DNA of 64,000 bases from Sulfopaludibacter sp035606355. Lineage in GTDB: Bacteria; Acidobacteriota; Terriglobia; Bryobacterales; Bryobacteraceae. The notes beneath the pieces are model-generated. The model had not been told where the DNA came from. It saw nothing but the letters and a program-made list of their open reading frames with translations, and made no database searches. The stretch lies in the NCBI GenBank assembly GCA_035606355.1, contig DATNFO010000043.1, positions 1 to 64,000 of the forward strand. The letters are read 5' to 3'. This document shows, piece by piece, positions 1-7,542 of the stretch (within the stretch, counting starts at the first letter, position 1; every line of letters starts with the position of its first letter). The translations under genes were made by a program, and so were the position numbers.

Positions 1-1
1 G

Positions 2-157
2 CTACCGGAAGGCACCGAGATGGTGATGCCGGGCGACAACGTGAACCTGAACGTCGAACTGATCACCCCGGTCGCCATGGATAAGGGCCTCCGCTTCGCC
101 ATTCGCGAAGGCGGACGCACCGTCGGCGCCGGCACCGTGACGGAAATTATTAAGTAG
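2..157 (+). CDS. tuf: Elongation factor Tu, C-terminal end (partial)
   Basis: This is the last 51 codons of a gene that starts before the window. EF-Tu delivers aminoacyl-tRNA to the ribosome as a GTP complex. The visible residues are the end of beta-barrel domain 3, including MVMPGDNV and the closing FAIREGGRTVGAGTVTEI, which are typical of bacterial EF-Tu. It is followed 10 bp later by rpmG on the same strand, the usual tuf-rpmG-trnW-secE-nusG-rplK order. The GTPase domain lies outside the window, so only family identity can be judged, and that is clear. Confidence 0.96.
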   Translation, partial: LPEGTEMVMPGDNVNLNVELITPVAMDKGLRFAIREGGRTVGAGTVTEIIK

Positions 158-167
158 GAGATTTCAA

Positions 168-320
168 ATGCCTCGCGATATCATTACGTTCCAGTGTACG
201 GAATGCAAGAACCGCAATTACTCGAGCACCAAGAACAAGAAGACCAAGACGGAGCGCATCGAGCTGAGCAAGTTTTGCCGCCACTGCCGCAAGCACCAGG
301 CGCATCGGGAAATTAAGTAG
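168..320 (+). CDS. rpmG: 50S ribosomal protein L33
   Basis: A 50-residue protein, the usual size for bacterial L33, a small component of the large ribosomal subunit near the E site. It has two CxxC pairs (CTEC and CRHC) that would bind zinc, so it is the zinc-containing form, and the conserved stretch NYSSTKNKK. The ATG is preceded by AGGAG at 157-161 with good spacing. It lies between tuf and tRNA-Trp and is probably cotranscribed with both. A short GCCCC/GGGGC hairpin (332-347) separates it from the tRNA and may mark a processing site; that is inference. Confidence 0.97.
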   Translation: MPRDIITFQCTECKNRNYSSTKNKKTKTERIELSKFCRHCRKHQAHREIK

Positions 321-355
321 AATAGAGGAATGCCCCAGTTTCGGGGCTCGCTCGC

Positions 356-430
356 AGGGGCGTAGGTTTAACGGCAGACCAGCGGTCTCCAAAACCGCGA
401 GTGGGGGTTCGAATCCCTCCGCCCCTGCCA
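356..430 (+). tRNA. trnW: tRNA-Trp (anticodon CCA)
   Basis: A full cloverleaf can be drawn: acceptor stem AGGGGCG (356-362) pairs with CGCCCCU (420-426), discriminator G427, and CCA is encoded at 428-430. The anticodon arm GCGGT-CTCCAAA-ACCGC carries anticodon CCA at 389-391. The T-arm contains GGTTCGAATCC. Position between rpmG and secE is the classic place for tRNA-Trp in this operon. Confidence 0.97.
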
Positions 431-462
431 ATATCCCCGTAACAAGCCGGAGCAAGAGTTTC

Positions 463-681
463 ATGGCCGAAGAAAAAAAGAATTTCGTTCAGAACACCAG
501 GGAGTACATTGATGAACTCCGCTCGGAGATGCGTCGTGTCACTTGGCCTAACCGCAAGCAGGTCGAAAGCACCACTGCGGTCGTCATCGTCTCGGTGTTT
601 CTGTTCGCCGGCTATTTTGCCATAGTGGACACCGTGCTGCGGCGCGCTGTCACAGGCGTCCTCACGTTCTTTACCAAGTAA
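463..681 (+). CDS. secE: Preprotein translocase subunit SecE
   Basis: A 72-residue single-span SecE, the short form found in most bacteria, which clamps SecY in the SecYEG channel of the inner membrane. The amphipathic stretch with the conserved core EMRRVTWPNRKQVESTT is followed by one hydrophobic segment (about residues 38-60). The gene sits directly upstream of nusG (10 bp gap), the near-universal arrangement. An AGGAG-like signal is not obvious upstream, but the ATG fits the family N-terminus well. Confidence 0.96.
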   Translation: MAEEKKNFVQNTREYIDELRSEMRRVTWPNRKQVESTTAVVIVSVFLFAGYFAIVDTVLRRAVTGVLTFFTK

Positions 682-691
682 GCAGGCGTAT

Positions 692-1393
692 ATGGAAGAC
701 GAGCAACTCGAACAAGCGCACGACTCCGAAGACGCCTTCGAACAGCAGCCCGAAGACGCCGAGCCCGAAGCTCAGGCCGAAGGAGCGGAAGGGACGGCCG
801 CGGAAGCAAGCGGCGCCGAACCCGCTGAAGGCGAACCGGCGCAGGGCGGCTATGACGAGAACTCTCCCAAGAAGTGGTACATCATCCACACCTATTCCGG
901 CTTTGAGAATAAGGTGATGGAATCGCTGCGTACCCGCTCGGACGCTTTCGGTTGGGCCGACAAGATCGGGCAAATCCTGATCCCCACCGAGGAAGTCGTC
1001 GAGCTGCGCAACGGCAAGAAGGTCACCAGCAAACGCCTGGTCTATCCCGGCTACGTTTTGGTGGAAATGGAAATGAGCGACGCGCTGTGGCACGAAATCA
1101 AGAACACGCCCCGCGTCACCGGATTTGTGGGAGGCGGCAATTCGCCCGTGCCGCTGAGCGCCGATGAGGTCAATTCGATCCTCTACCGCCAGCAGACGGC
1201 TGCCGAGCGTCCGCGTCCCAAGACGACTTTCGAAAAGAACGACAACGTCCGCATCGTGGACGGGCCGTTCGCCAGCTTCTCGGGCAAGGTCGACGAAGTC
1301 AATACCGAACGCGGCACGCTCCGCGTCATGGTCATGATCTTCGGCCGCGCCACCCCCGTAGAGCTTGAATTTCTGCAAGTAGAAAAGGTTTAG
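692..1393 (+). CDS. nusG: Transcription termination/antitermination protein NusG with acidic N-terminal extension
   Basis: NusG binds RNA polymerase and links transcription to Rho and to the ribosome. The NGN domain begins at about residue 60 (KKWYIIHTYSGFE) and the KOW domain lies at the end (VDGPFASFSGKVDEV). The protein is 233 residues rather than about 180 because residues 1-58 form an extra tail that is strongly acidic and rich in Glu, Ala, Pro and Gln, probably disordered. The ATG at 692 is the first in frame after the secE stop, and the extension has no internal ATG, so it is likely real. rplK follows after 3 bp. Confidence 0.96.
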   Translation: MEDEQLEQAHDSEDAFEQQPEDAEPEAQAEGAEGTAAEASGAEPAEGEPAQGGYDENSPKKWYIIHTYSGFENKVMESLRTRSDAFGWADKIGQILIPTEEVVELRNGKKVTSKRLVYPGYVLVEMEMSDALWHEIKNTPRVTGFVGGGNSPVPLSADEVNSILYRQQTAAERPRPKTTFEKNDNVRIVDGPFASFSGKVDEVNTERGTLRVMVMIFGRATPVELEFLQVEKV

Positions 1394-1396
1394 TGT

Positions 1397-1825
1397 ATGG
1401 CAAAAAAAGTTACTGCAATGGTGAAGCTGCAGATCCCCGCCGGTAAAGCGACCCCGGCGCCCCCTGTCGGTACCGCGCTCGGTCCGCAGGGCGTCAACAT
1501 CATGGATTTCTGCAAGGCTTTCAACGCAAAGACGTCCGCGAAGGACCAGGAAGGCCTCATCATCCCGGTCGTGATCACCATTTTCTCGGACCGCTCCTTC
1601 ACGTTCATCACCAAGACCCCGCCGGTCCCGGTGCTGATCAAGCGCGCCGTCAACCTCGCCAAAGGTTCCGCCGAGCCGCACAAAACGAAGGTCGGCAAAA
1701 TCACCGAGAAGCAGGTGGAAGAGATCGCCAAAATCAAAATGCCCGATCTCAACTGCTTTGACGTCGAATCCGCCAAGAACAGCGTGCGCGGAACAGCCCG
1801 CAGCATGGGCGTCGACGTAGTTTAG
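1397..1825 (+). CDS. rplK: 50S ribosomal protein L11
   Basis: A 142-residue L11 of normal length, part of the GTPase-associated centre of the large subunit. The N-terminal proline-rich motif PAGKATPAPPVGTALGPQG and the C-terminal rRNA-binding helix region ending CFDVESAKNSVRGTARSMG are both clear. It begins 3 bp after nusG. Unusually, rplA does not follow; a tRNA-Leu gene and a terminator come next, so the usual rplK-rplA-rplJ-rplL-rpoB run is broken here. Confidence 0.97.
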   Translation: MAKKVTAMVKLQIPAGKATPAPPVGTALGPQGVNIMDFCKAFNAKTSAKDQEGLIIPVVITIFSDRSFTFITKTPPVPVLIKRAVNLAKGSAEPHKTKVGKITEKQVEEIAKIKMPDLNCFDVESAKNSVRGTARSMGVDVV

Positions 1826-1871
1826 TTGACTGGCGGCTCGTAGTCTGAAAAAATAGAAGTTTGCCCGACGT

Positions 1872-1958
1872 GCGGATGTGGCGGAATTGGCAGACGCGCA
1901 TGGTTCAGGTCCATGTACTCGCAAGGGTGTGGAGGTTCAAGTCCTCTCATCCGCACCA
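1872..1958 (+). tRNA. trnL: tRNA-Leu (anticodon CAG)
   Basis: An 87-nt class II tRNA with a long variable arm. The acceptor stem GCGGATG (1872-1878) pairs with CATCCGC (1948-1954), discriminator A1955, and CCA is encoded at 1956-1958. The anticodon stem CATGG/CCATG encloses TTCAGGT with anticodon CAG at 1906-1908. The T-loop GGTTCAAGTCC is standard. It lies about 45 bp after rplK and is probably transcribed from the same operon. Confidence 0.96.
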
Positions 1959-1980
1959 AAAAATCTAACCCGGTATAATC

Positions 1981-2010
1981 AAAGGCCACCAGCAATGGTG
2001 GCCTTTCGTT
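1981..2010 (+). terminator. Rho-independent-like terminator after tRNA-Leu
   Basis: A perfect 10-bp inverted repeat, AAAGGCCACC (1981-1990) and GGTGGCCTTT (1997-2006), with a 6-nt loop and a short T-rich end (CTTTCGTT). It sits 22 bp after the encoded CCA end of tRNA-Leu and probably ends the tuf-nusG-rplK transcript. Confidence 0.75.
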
Positions 2011-2014
2011 CGTG

Positions 2015-2037
2015 ACGACAGGAATCCTTCCTGTCGT
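2015..2037. repeat. Short hairpin repeat (family D module)
   Basis: A perfect inverted repeat, ACGACAGGAA (2015-2024) and TTCCTGTCGT (2028-2037). The same core, with small changes, is found three times in the 12.7-12.9 kb repeat cluster (for example CAACAGGAAAGATTCCTGTTG). It lies between the convergent end of the tRNA-Leu operon and the ThuA-like gene and could act as a terminator in either direction. Confidence 0.6.
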
Positions 2038-2064
2038 GCCGCGCGAAGCACGGCCGGGAGTAGG

Positions 2065-2829
2065 CTACATGCGCATCGCCCACTTGATGGCTTCGATCCA
2101 CATCTTTTGAATATCGGGCAGGTCCCAGACTTCATCGCGGTGGCCTAGCGACGAGTAGAAGACGCGTCCTTTGCCGTAGCTCTTTTCCCACGTGACGGGA
2201 AAATCGTTGTCGGTGCGGTGGACCTTCGGATTCTTGAGGTCGACGCTGCTCGGGTCGACGCTCATCAGCACGTGCAGCTTGTCTCGCGAGTAGGGCTCCT
2301 TGAACTGATAGATCTCGTCGTAGAAAGGAAAGCTCGCGGGGAAGTGCGCGGTCGCGGGGAAGTCTTTGTCTTCGGTGCGGATGGTGCAGTGCACCTGGCC
2401 CCAGGGATGCTCGTTGAAGTACGCGCCGATCATGTCGCCGTACTCCGGCCACTTGTAGAACGTGTCGGTCGCGCTATGCGCGCCGAGAAACCCTTTGCCG
2501 TCGTCGCGCACGAACGAAAGCAGGTCCTTCTTCTGTTGATCGCTGAGGTCGAGTTCGCCGGTGGTATAGAAGAAGACAGCGTCGAAGTGGTTCAGGTTTT
2601 TGGCATTGCCCGCGGTGAGTTTCTGTTTGGTGAGGAGTTCGCTGTCGGTGCGAATGTATGTGTCCCAGAGTCCGGTCTCGCGGCCGAGTTTGGCGATGGT
2701 AGCGAGAGCGTGGGAAACCGAATCGTGCTGGTAGCCTTTCACTTCGCCGATGGCCAGAAGTTTTTTCTTGGGGGGTTGCACCTGTGCGAGAACGGTTGCC
2801 GCGCACAGCAGGAGAACGGTGGCCTTCAT
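2065..2829 (-). CDS. Exported ThuA-like (trehalose utilisation) domain protein
   Basis: A 254-residue protein with an N-terminal signal peptide (MKATVLLLCAATVLAQ), so probably exported. The rest fits the ThuA family, a class I glutamine-amidotransferase-like fold often found in secreted sugar-related proteins. Visible family features are FDAVFFYTTGELDLSDQQK, GKGFLGAHSATDTFYKWPEY and the late GKGRVFYSSLGHRDEVW block. The actual substrate of this family is not firmly known. It lies downstream of the LysR gene with a 15-bp gap on the same strand, so the two may be cotranscribed. Confidence 0.8.
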   Translation of the reverse strand: MKATVLLLCAATVLAQVQPPKKKLLAIGEVKGYQHDSVSHALATIAKLGRETGLWDTYIRTDSELLTKQKLTAGNAKNLNHFDAVFFYTTGELDLSDQQKKDLLSFVRDDGKGFLGAHSATDTFYKWPEYGDMIGAYFNEHPWGQVHCTIRTEDKDFPATAHFPASFPFYDEIYQFKEPYSRDKLHVLMSVDPSSVDLKNPKVHRTDNDFPVTWEKSYGKGRVFYSSLGHRDEVWDLPDIQKMWIEAIKWAMRM

Positions 2830-2844
2830 GCGCCTATGGTAGCG

Positions 2845-3714
2845 CTACCCCAGGACCGCGAGAAACGCTTTGGCGGCGTGGCTTAAACCCCGCCGCGTCG
2901 GGTACACGAGGCGGATCTTCCGCTCGAGTTGCATTTCCTTCACGCGGACTTCGCACAACTGCTTCGCGGCGATCTCCTGTTCCACGCACATGCGCGGCAG
3001 AAAGGCCACGCCCATGTTGTTCTGCACCAGTTTGCGAATGGTTTCGATGGTGGGCATTTCGATATCCATGCGCAGCGGCACTTTGCGTGTCTGGAATTCG
3101 CGGATCACCACTTCGCGATACGGCGACATCACGTTATGCGCGATGAAAATCTCGCTACCGAGGTCTTCTATGGAGACGGTTCTGCGCTGCGCCAGGCGGT
3201 GTTTCGGCGAGACGATGAAGGCGAGCGAATCGGTGTAGATGATCTTGGTTTTCAGGCGCTCGTCGCCGGGGTCGTAGCTGATGACACCGAGCTCGAGGTT
3301 GCCGTCGAGCAGCTCGTCGGGAATCTTGCTGGAAAAACTGCGCCGCACCTGGACTTTCACTTTCGGGTAAAGCTGCCGGTACCGCTCGATGTGCTGGAGA
3401 AGATAGAGCGTGGTGGATTCGTTCGCGCCGATGATGAGCCGGCCGGCGGAATTGTCGCGCAGTTCGGCGAGTGAATTGTCGAGCTCGTTTTGCAGGCTCT
3501 CGAAGCGCCGCGCATATTCGAGGACGCTGCGTCCGGCGTCGGTGAGCAGCAGCTCTTTGCCGGAGCGATCGATGAGCTTTTCGCCGAGCTCCTGTTCCAG
3601 GCGCTGCAGCGCGAGCGAGACGGCCGGCTGCGTCCGCAGCAGCTTTTCAGCCGCGCGGGAGAAGCTCTTCTCTGTCGCGACCGTCAGAAAGACGTGCAGC
3701 GAATAGAGTTCCAT
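2845..3714 (-). CDS. LysR-family transcriptional regulator
   Basis: A 289-residue regulator of normal LysR length. The N-terminal winged helix-turn-helix (residues 1-60) has the family pattern SFSRAAEKLLRTQPAVSLAL and LERLFDR-like ELGEKLIDRSG. The rest is the substrate-binding type effector domain. It is divergent from leuA with 77 bp between the start codons, and that gap holds a T-N11-A palindrome of the kind LysR proteins bind. Control of the leucine operon is therefore a good guess, but the effector is unknown; it could also control the ThuA gene downstream. Confidence 0.9.
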   Translation of the reverse strand: MELYSLHVFLTVATEKSFSRAAEKLLRTQPAVSLALQRLEQELGEKLIDRSGKELLLTDAGRSVLEYARRFESLQNELDNSLAELRDNSAGRLIIGANESTTLYLLQHIERYRQLYPKVKVQVRRSFSSKIPDELLDGNLELGVISYDPGDERLKTKIIYTDSLAFIVSPKHRLAQRRTVSIEDLGSEIFIAHNVMSPYREVVIREFQTRKVPLRMDIEMPTIETIRKLVQNNMGVAFLPRMCVEQEIAAKQLCEVRVKEMQLERKIRLVYPTRRGLSHAAKAFLAVLG

Positions 3715-3725
3715 AGCCGGAATCA

Positions 3726-3744
3726 GTATAACACTTGCTTATGC
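3726..3744. promoter_or_regulatory. Candidate LysR-type operator between LysR gene and leuA
   Basis: A near-perfect dyad, ATAA (3728-3731) N7 TTAT (3739-3742), extended by one G/C match at each end. It satisfies the T-N11-A rule of LysR-type binding sites. It is 12 bp upstream of the LysR start codon and 48 bp upstream of the chosen leuA start, and overlaps the candidate -35 element of leuA. Both autoregulation and control of leuA would fit. This is seen in sequence; binding is inferred. Confidence 0.55.
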
Positions 3745-3764
3745 GTACCCGTAATATTATAAAT
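3735..3764 (+). promoter_or_regulatory. Candidate leuA promoter
   Basis: A possible -35 TTGCTT (3735-3740) and -10 TATAAA (3759-3764) separated by 18 bp, in an AT-rich gap within an otherwise GC-rich region. The predicted transcript would begin about 20 bp before the leuA start codon. The match is moderate and sigma-70 type is assumed. Confidence 0.45.
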
Positions 3765-3791
3765 TTGCCAAATCCTAGCGAGGCCGCAATA

Positions 3792-4985
3792 ATGAACATG
3801 AGCCTACAAAAAATGAGCGACCGCGTATATATTTTCGATACCACTCTGCGCGATGGCGAGCAATCGCCGGGGTGCAGCATGACGGTGCCCGAAAAGCTGA
3901 GAATGGCCAAAAAACTGGTCGAACTCGGCGTGGACATTCTGGAGGCGGGCTTCCCGATCGCCAGCGAAGGCGATTTCGAAGCCGTGGATGCGGTGAGCCG
4001 CGAGTTTCCCTGGGCGAACGTGGCGGCGCTGGCGCGCTGCTGCACGCTGGACGTGGAACGCGCCGCGCAATCTCTGAAATTCGCCAAGCGCCCGCGCATT
4101 CACACCTTCATTGCGACCAGCGACATTCATCTCAAGTACAAGCTCAAGAAGACGCAGCAGCAGGTGGTGGACGAAGCTGCCGCGGCGGTGGAACTGGCGC
4201 GCCGGCACGTGGACGATGTGGAGTTTTCGGCGGAAGACGGCGCGCGCACAGATCCCGAGTTTCTGGAAAAAGTATCCAAAGCAGTGGTGGCGGCAGGCGC
4301 GCGCACGGTCAACATTCCGGACACGGTGGGCTACTCGACGCCGAAGGAATACGGCGCTTTGATCGGCCGCATCGCCAAGGCGCTCGGCGATTGCGCGATC
4401 GTCAGCGTGCATTGCCATGACGATCTGGGTCTCGCGGTGGCCAACTCGCTCGCCGCTATCGAAGCAGGCGCGCGCCAGGTGGAGTGCACAATCAACGGAA
4501 TTGGCGAACGCGCGGGCAACTGCTCGCTCGAAGAGATCGTGATGATCCTGAAGACGCGATCGGATTCGTATCCGTATCATACCGGCGTACACACGGAGCA
4601 TCTTTATAGCGCCAGCGAACTGCTGAGCAACATCATCACCTTCGGGCCGCAACCGAATAAGGCGATTGTCGGGCGCAACGCATTCGCGCACGAAGCGGGC
4701 ATCCATCAGGACGGGTACCTGAAGGAAAAGAGCACGTACGAAATTATCGATCCGCGCAGCGTGGGCGTGCCGGAAGGCAAGCTGGTGCTCGGGAAGCACA
4801 GCGGACGTCACGCGCTGCACCAACGCGCCAAGGAACTCGGCTTCGAACTCGATAAGCAGCAGCTCGACGACCTGTACCATCGCTTCACGGCGGTGGCGGA
4901 CCATCGCAAGAAGGGCCTGATGGACGAGGAGATCGCGTCGCTGATTCGCGACGGGCAGCTTGCCGGCGAAGCGGCGGCGGATTAG
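3792..4985 (+). CDS. leuA: 2-isopropylmalate synthase, short form without regulatory domain
   Basis: Condenses acetyl-CoA with 2-oxoisovalerate, the first step of leucine synthesis. The HMGL-like TIM barrel starts with FDTTLRDGEQSPGC and carries the metal-binding HCHDD; subdomains with GIGERAGNCSLEE and EAGIHQDGYLK follow. The ATG at 3792 has GAGG 8 bp upstream; an in-frame TTG at 3735 gives an unlikely leader. The product is 397 residues, ending near IASLIRDGQ, whereas leucine-sensitive LeuA enzymes are about 510 residues with a C-terminal LeuA dimer domain. That domain is absent, so allosteric feedback by leucine is doubtful. A homocitrate- or citramalate-synthase role is possible, but the leuBCD neighbours favour LeuA. 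leuB follows after 3 bp. Confidence 0.93.
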   Translation: MNMSLQKMSDRVYIFDTTLRDGEQSPGCSMTVPEKLRMAKKLVELGVDILEAGFPIASEGDFEAVDAVSREFPWANVAALARCCTLDVERAAQSLKFAKRPRIHTFIATSDIHLKYKLKKTQQQVVDEAAAAVELARRHVDDVEFSAEDGARTDPEFLEKVSKAVVAAGARTVNIPDTVGYSTPKEYGALIGRIAKALGDCAIVSVHCHDDLGLAVANSLAAIEAGARQVECTINGIGERAGNCSLEEIVMILKTRSDSYPYHTGVHTEHLYSASELLSNIITFGPQPNKAIVGRNAFAHEAGIHQDGYLKEKSTYEIIDPRSVGVPEGKLVLGKHSGRHALHQRAKELGFELDKQQLDDLYHRFTAVADHRKKGLMDEEIASLIRDGQLAGEAAAD

Positions 4986-4988
4986 CGG

Positions 4989-6074
4989 ATGGAGCTGAAC
5001 ATCCTGGTTCTGCCGGGCGACGGCATCGGCGGGGAAGTTACAACGGAAGCCGTGCGCGTGCTGCGGCACGTGGCGGCGCGATGGGGTCACAGGCTGACGA
5101 TCAGCGGCGGACTGCTCGGCGGCGCGGCTATTCACGCGACGGGCACACCGTTTCCGGAGCGGACGGCCCAGGCTGCCGCGGCTGCCGATGCCACATTGAT
5201 GGGCGCGGTGGGACTGCCGGAATTCGATAACGCGCCGCCCGATCAGCGGCCGGAAAAAGGGTTGCTCGGCATACGCCAGGCGCTCGGGGTATACGCGAAC
5301 CTGCGTCCCGTGCGGGCTTATGCTTCGCAAGTGGAGTCCTCTCCTTTAAAAAACCACCTGGTGGAAGGCACCGATATGATTATCGTCCGCGAACTGACGG
5401 GCGGAATCTATTACGGAACGCCGCGCGGTATTACCGAAAACGGCGCGGAGACGCGGGCAGTCAATACCATGACTTACACGCGCGCGGAAATCGAGCGCGT
5501 TGCCCGCATGGCCTTTCACCTGGCGGGTCAACGCCGCAAGAAAGTTACCAGCGTGGACAAGAGCAATGTGCTCGAGAACTCGCAGTTATGGCGGCGCGTG
5601 GTGGTTGAGGTGGCGAAGGATTTTCCGGATGTGGAATTGGATCACCTGCTGGTGGATAACTGCGCCATGCAGTTGATTCTGAATCCGCGGCGCTTCGATG
5701 TCGTGCTGACGGAGAACATGTTCGGCGACATCCTGAGCGACGAAGGCGCCGTGCTGGCGGGCTCGATCGGGATGCTGCCTTCGGCATCGATCGGCGATCA
5801 ACGGCCGAGCGGGGCGTGGGTTGGATTGTACGAGCCGGTGCACGGGTCCGCGCCGGATATCGCGGGGCAGAACAAGGCGAATCCGCTGGGCGCGATCGGG
5901 AGCGTGGGCGCGATGCTGCTGTACAGCTTCGGATTGAAAGAGGAAGCGGCAGCGGTGGACGGGGCGATTGAGACGGTTTTGAAAAGCGGCAACGTCACCG
6001 CGGACCTGCGGCCATCGGGGACTCCGGCGACCACAGAGCAGGTGGGCGCAGCGGTTTGCGCGGCGATTGGGTGA
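4989..6074 (+). CDS. leuB: 3-isopropylmalate dehydrogenase
   Basis: Oxidative decarboxylation of 3-isopropylmalate with NAD+, third step of leucine synthesis. The 361-residue length is typical. The N-terminus reads LVLPGDGIGGEV, and the substrate-binding and metal-binding motifs are present: ANLRPVRAY, RELTGGIYYG, VTSVDKSNVLENSQLW, and ENMFGDILSDEGAVLAGSIG. The NAD site GSAPDIAGQNKANP is seen near the end. It starts 3 bp after leuA and is clearly part of the same operon. Confidence 0.96.
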   Translation: MELNILVLPGDGIGGEVTTEAVRVLRHVAARWGHRLTISGGLLGGAAIHATGTPFPERTAQAAAAADATLMGAVGLPEFDNAPPDQRPEKGLLGIRQALGVYANLRPVRAYASQVESSPLKNHLVEGTDMIIVRELTGGIYYGTPRGITENGAETRAVNTMTYTRAEIERVARMAFHLAGQRRKKVTSVDKSNVLENSQLWRRVVVEVAKDFPDVELDHLLVDNCAMQLILNPRRFDVVLTENMFGDILSDEGAVLAGSIGMLPSASIGDQRPSGAWVGLYEPVHGSAPDIAGQNKANPLGAIGSVGAMLLYSFGLKEEAAAVDGAIETVLKSGNVTADLRPSGTPATTEQVGAAVCAAIG

Positions 6075-6080
6075 GATTAC

Positions 6081-6112
6081 GGGACGCAGATGAACGCGAA
6101 TAAACGCCGATA
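6081..6112. repeat. Repeat family A, single arm
   Basis: One arm of the GGGACGCAGATGAACGC-type repeat, located in the 61-bp gap between leuB and leuC. Full palindromic copies lie at 46389-46464 and 54653-54728. It contains no reading frame of interest; it separates two genes that should be cotranscribed. Confidence 0.75.
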
Positions 6113-6135
6113 AAACCAACTCGGCGGCGAAATGG

Positions 6136-7542
6136 ATGTCTATGCCACGTACTATTCTTCAGAAGCTTTGGGATTCTCATGTTGTTCATGAGCAGGCGGG
6201 TGCTCCCGCTCTTTTGTTTATCGATTTGCACCTGGTGCATGAGGTAACTTCGCCTCAGGCTTTCGATGGTCTCCGGGAGCGTGGGTTGAAGGTGCGGCGG
6301 CCGGATTTGACGATCGCTACGGCGGATCATTCGATTCCGACCACGGACCGGTCTCTTCCGATCCTCGATACGATTGCCGCGAAGCAACTGGATCAGCTCG
6401 AGACGAACTGCGCCGAGTTCGGCATCCGCTGCCTGGGCATTCATAGCGACAAGCAGGGCATCGTGCATGTGATCGGGCCGGAACTCGGGCTGACTCAGCC
6501 GGGCATGACGGTAGTTTGCGGCGACAGCCACACGGCCACTCACGGCGCGTTCGGCGCTCTGGCATTCGGCATAGGCACCAGCGAAGTGGAGCAGGTGCTT
6601 GCGTCGCAATGTTTGCTGCAGCGCAAGAGCAAGAGCTTTCAGGTGCGCGTGGACGGCAAACTGCGGCCGGGAGTTTCGGCGAAGGACATTATCCTCGCGT
6701 TGATTGCGAAGATCGGAATCGGCGGCGGCACCGGTAGCGTGTTTGAGTTCACGGGCAGCGCGATCCGTTCGCTTTCGATGGAAGAGCGTATGACAGTGTG
6801 CAATATGTCCATCGAAGGCGGAGCGCGCGCGGGGCTGATTGCGCCGGACGATACTACGTTTGAGTATCTCAGCGGCCGGCCTCATGCTCCGAAGGGCGCG
6901 GCTTGGGAGGCGGCGCTGGCGCGGTGGCGCGCGCTGCCGAGCGACGAAGGCGCGGTTTACGACAAGAGCGTGACGATCGACGCGGATGCGCTGGAGCCGA
7001 TGATCACGTACGGAACGAATCCGGGGATGGGGGTTTCGATCAACGCGCCACTGCCAAGCCCGACACAGTTTGCCGACCCGATCCAGCGCGAATCGATAGA
7101 GAAGGCGCTGCGCTACATGGGGCTGGAAGGCGGCAAGCCGCTGGCCGGGCATCCGATCGACGTGGTGTTCATTGGAAGCTGCACGAATTCGCGGATCACG
7201 GATCTGCGCACTGCCGCGAGTTTGTTGAAGGGCCGCAAAGTGAATCCGAAGGTGAAGGTGATGGTGGTGCCGGGGTCGCAGGAAGTGAAGCGGCAGGCGA
7301 TCGCCGAAGGACTGCCGGAGATTTTTCGCGAAGCCGGATGCGATTGGCGCGAGCCGGGCTGTTCGATGTGCATCGCGATGAATGGCGACCAGCTTTCGCC
7401 GGGCGAGTACAGCGTCTCGACCAGCAACCGCAACTTCGAGGGCCGGCAGGGCAAGGGGGGACGGACGTTCCTGGCGAGTCCGCTGACTGCCGCGGCGAGC
7501 GCGATTACCGGTGTTGTCACCGATGTGAGGACCTTGTTATGA
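6136..7542 (+). CDS. leuC: 3-isopropylmalate dehydratase large subunit
   Basis: Isomerises 2-isopropylmalate to 3-isopropylmalate together with LeuD. The 468-residue aconitase-like protein shows the substrate loop VCGDSHTATHGAFGALAFG and the three [4Fe-4S] ligand cysteines in IGSCTNSR and in CSMC near the end (EPGCSMCIAMN). The ATG at 6136 gives MSMPRTILQKLWDSHVV, which aligns with the usual LeuC start. The stop overlaps the leuD start (ATGA), so translation is coupled. Confidence 0.96.
   Translation: MSMPRTILQKLWDSHVVHEQAGAPALLFIDLHLVHEVTSPQAFDGLRERGLKVRRPDLTIATADHSIPTTDRSLPILDTIAAKQLDQLETNCAEFGIRCLGIHSDKQGIVHVIGPELGLTQPGMTVVCGDSHTATHGAFGALAFGIGTSEVEQVLASQCLLQRKSKSFQVRVDGKLRPGVSAKDIILALIAKIGIGGGTGSVFEFTGSAIRSLSMEERMTVCNMSIEGGARAGLIAPDDTTFEYLSGRPHAPKGAAWEAALARWRALPSDEGAVYDKSVTIDADALEPMITYGTNPGMGVSINAPLPSPTQFADPIQRESIEKALRYMGLEGGKPLAGHPIDVVFIGSCTNSRITDLRTAASLLKGRKVNPKVKVMVVPGSQEVKRQAIAEGLPEIFREAGCDWREPGCSMCIAMNGDQLSPGEYSVSTSNRNFEGRQGKGGRTFLASPLTAAASAITGVVTDVRTLL

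Noticed and set aside
671..1924. Long open frame on the minus strand opposite nusG and rplK (also similar ones opposite leuA at 3804-5330 and opposite araB)
   Set aside because: High-GC antisense frames opposite well-supported genes. Their translations are Arg/His-rich, lack family motifs and have no ribosome-binding site.
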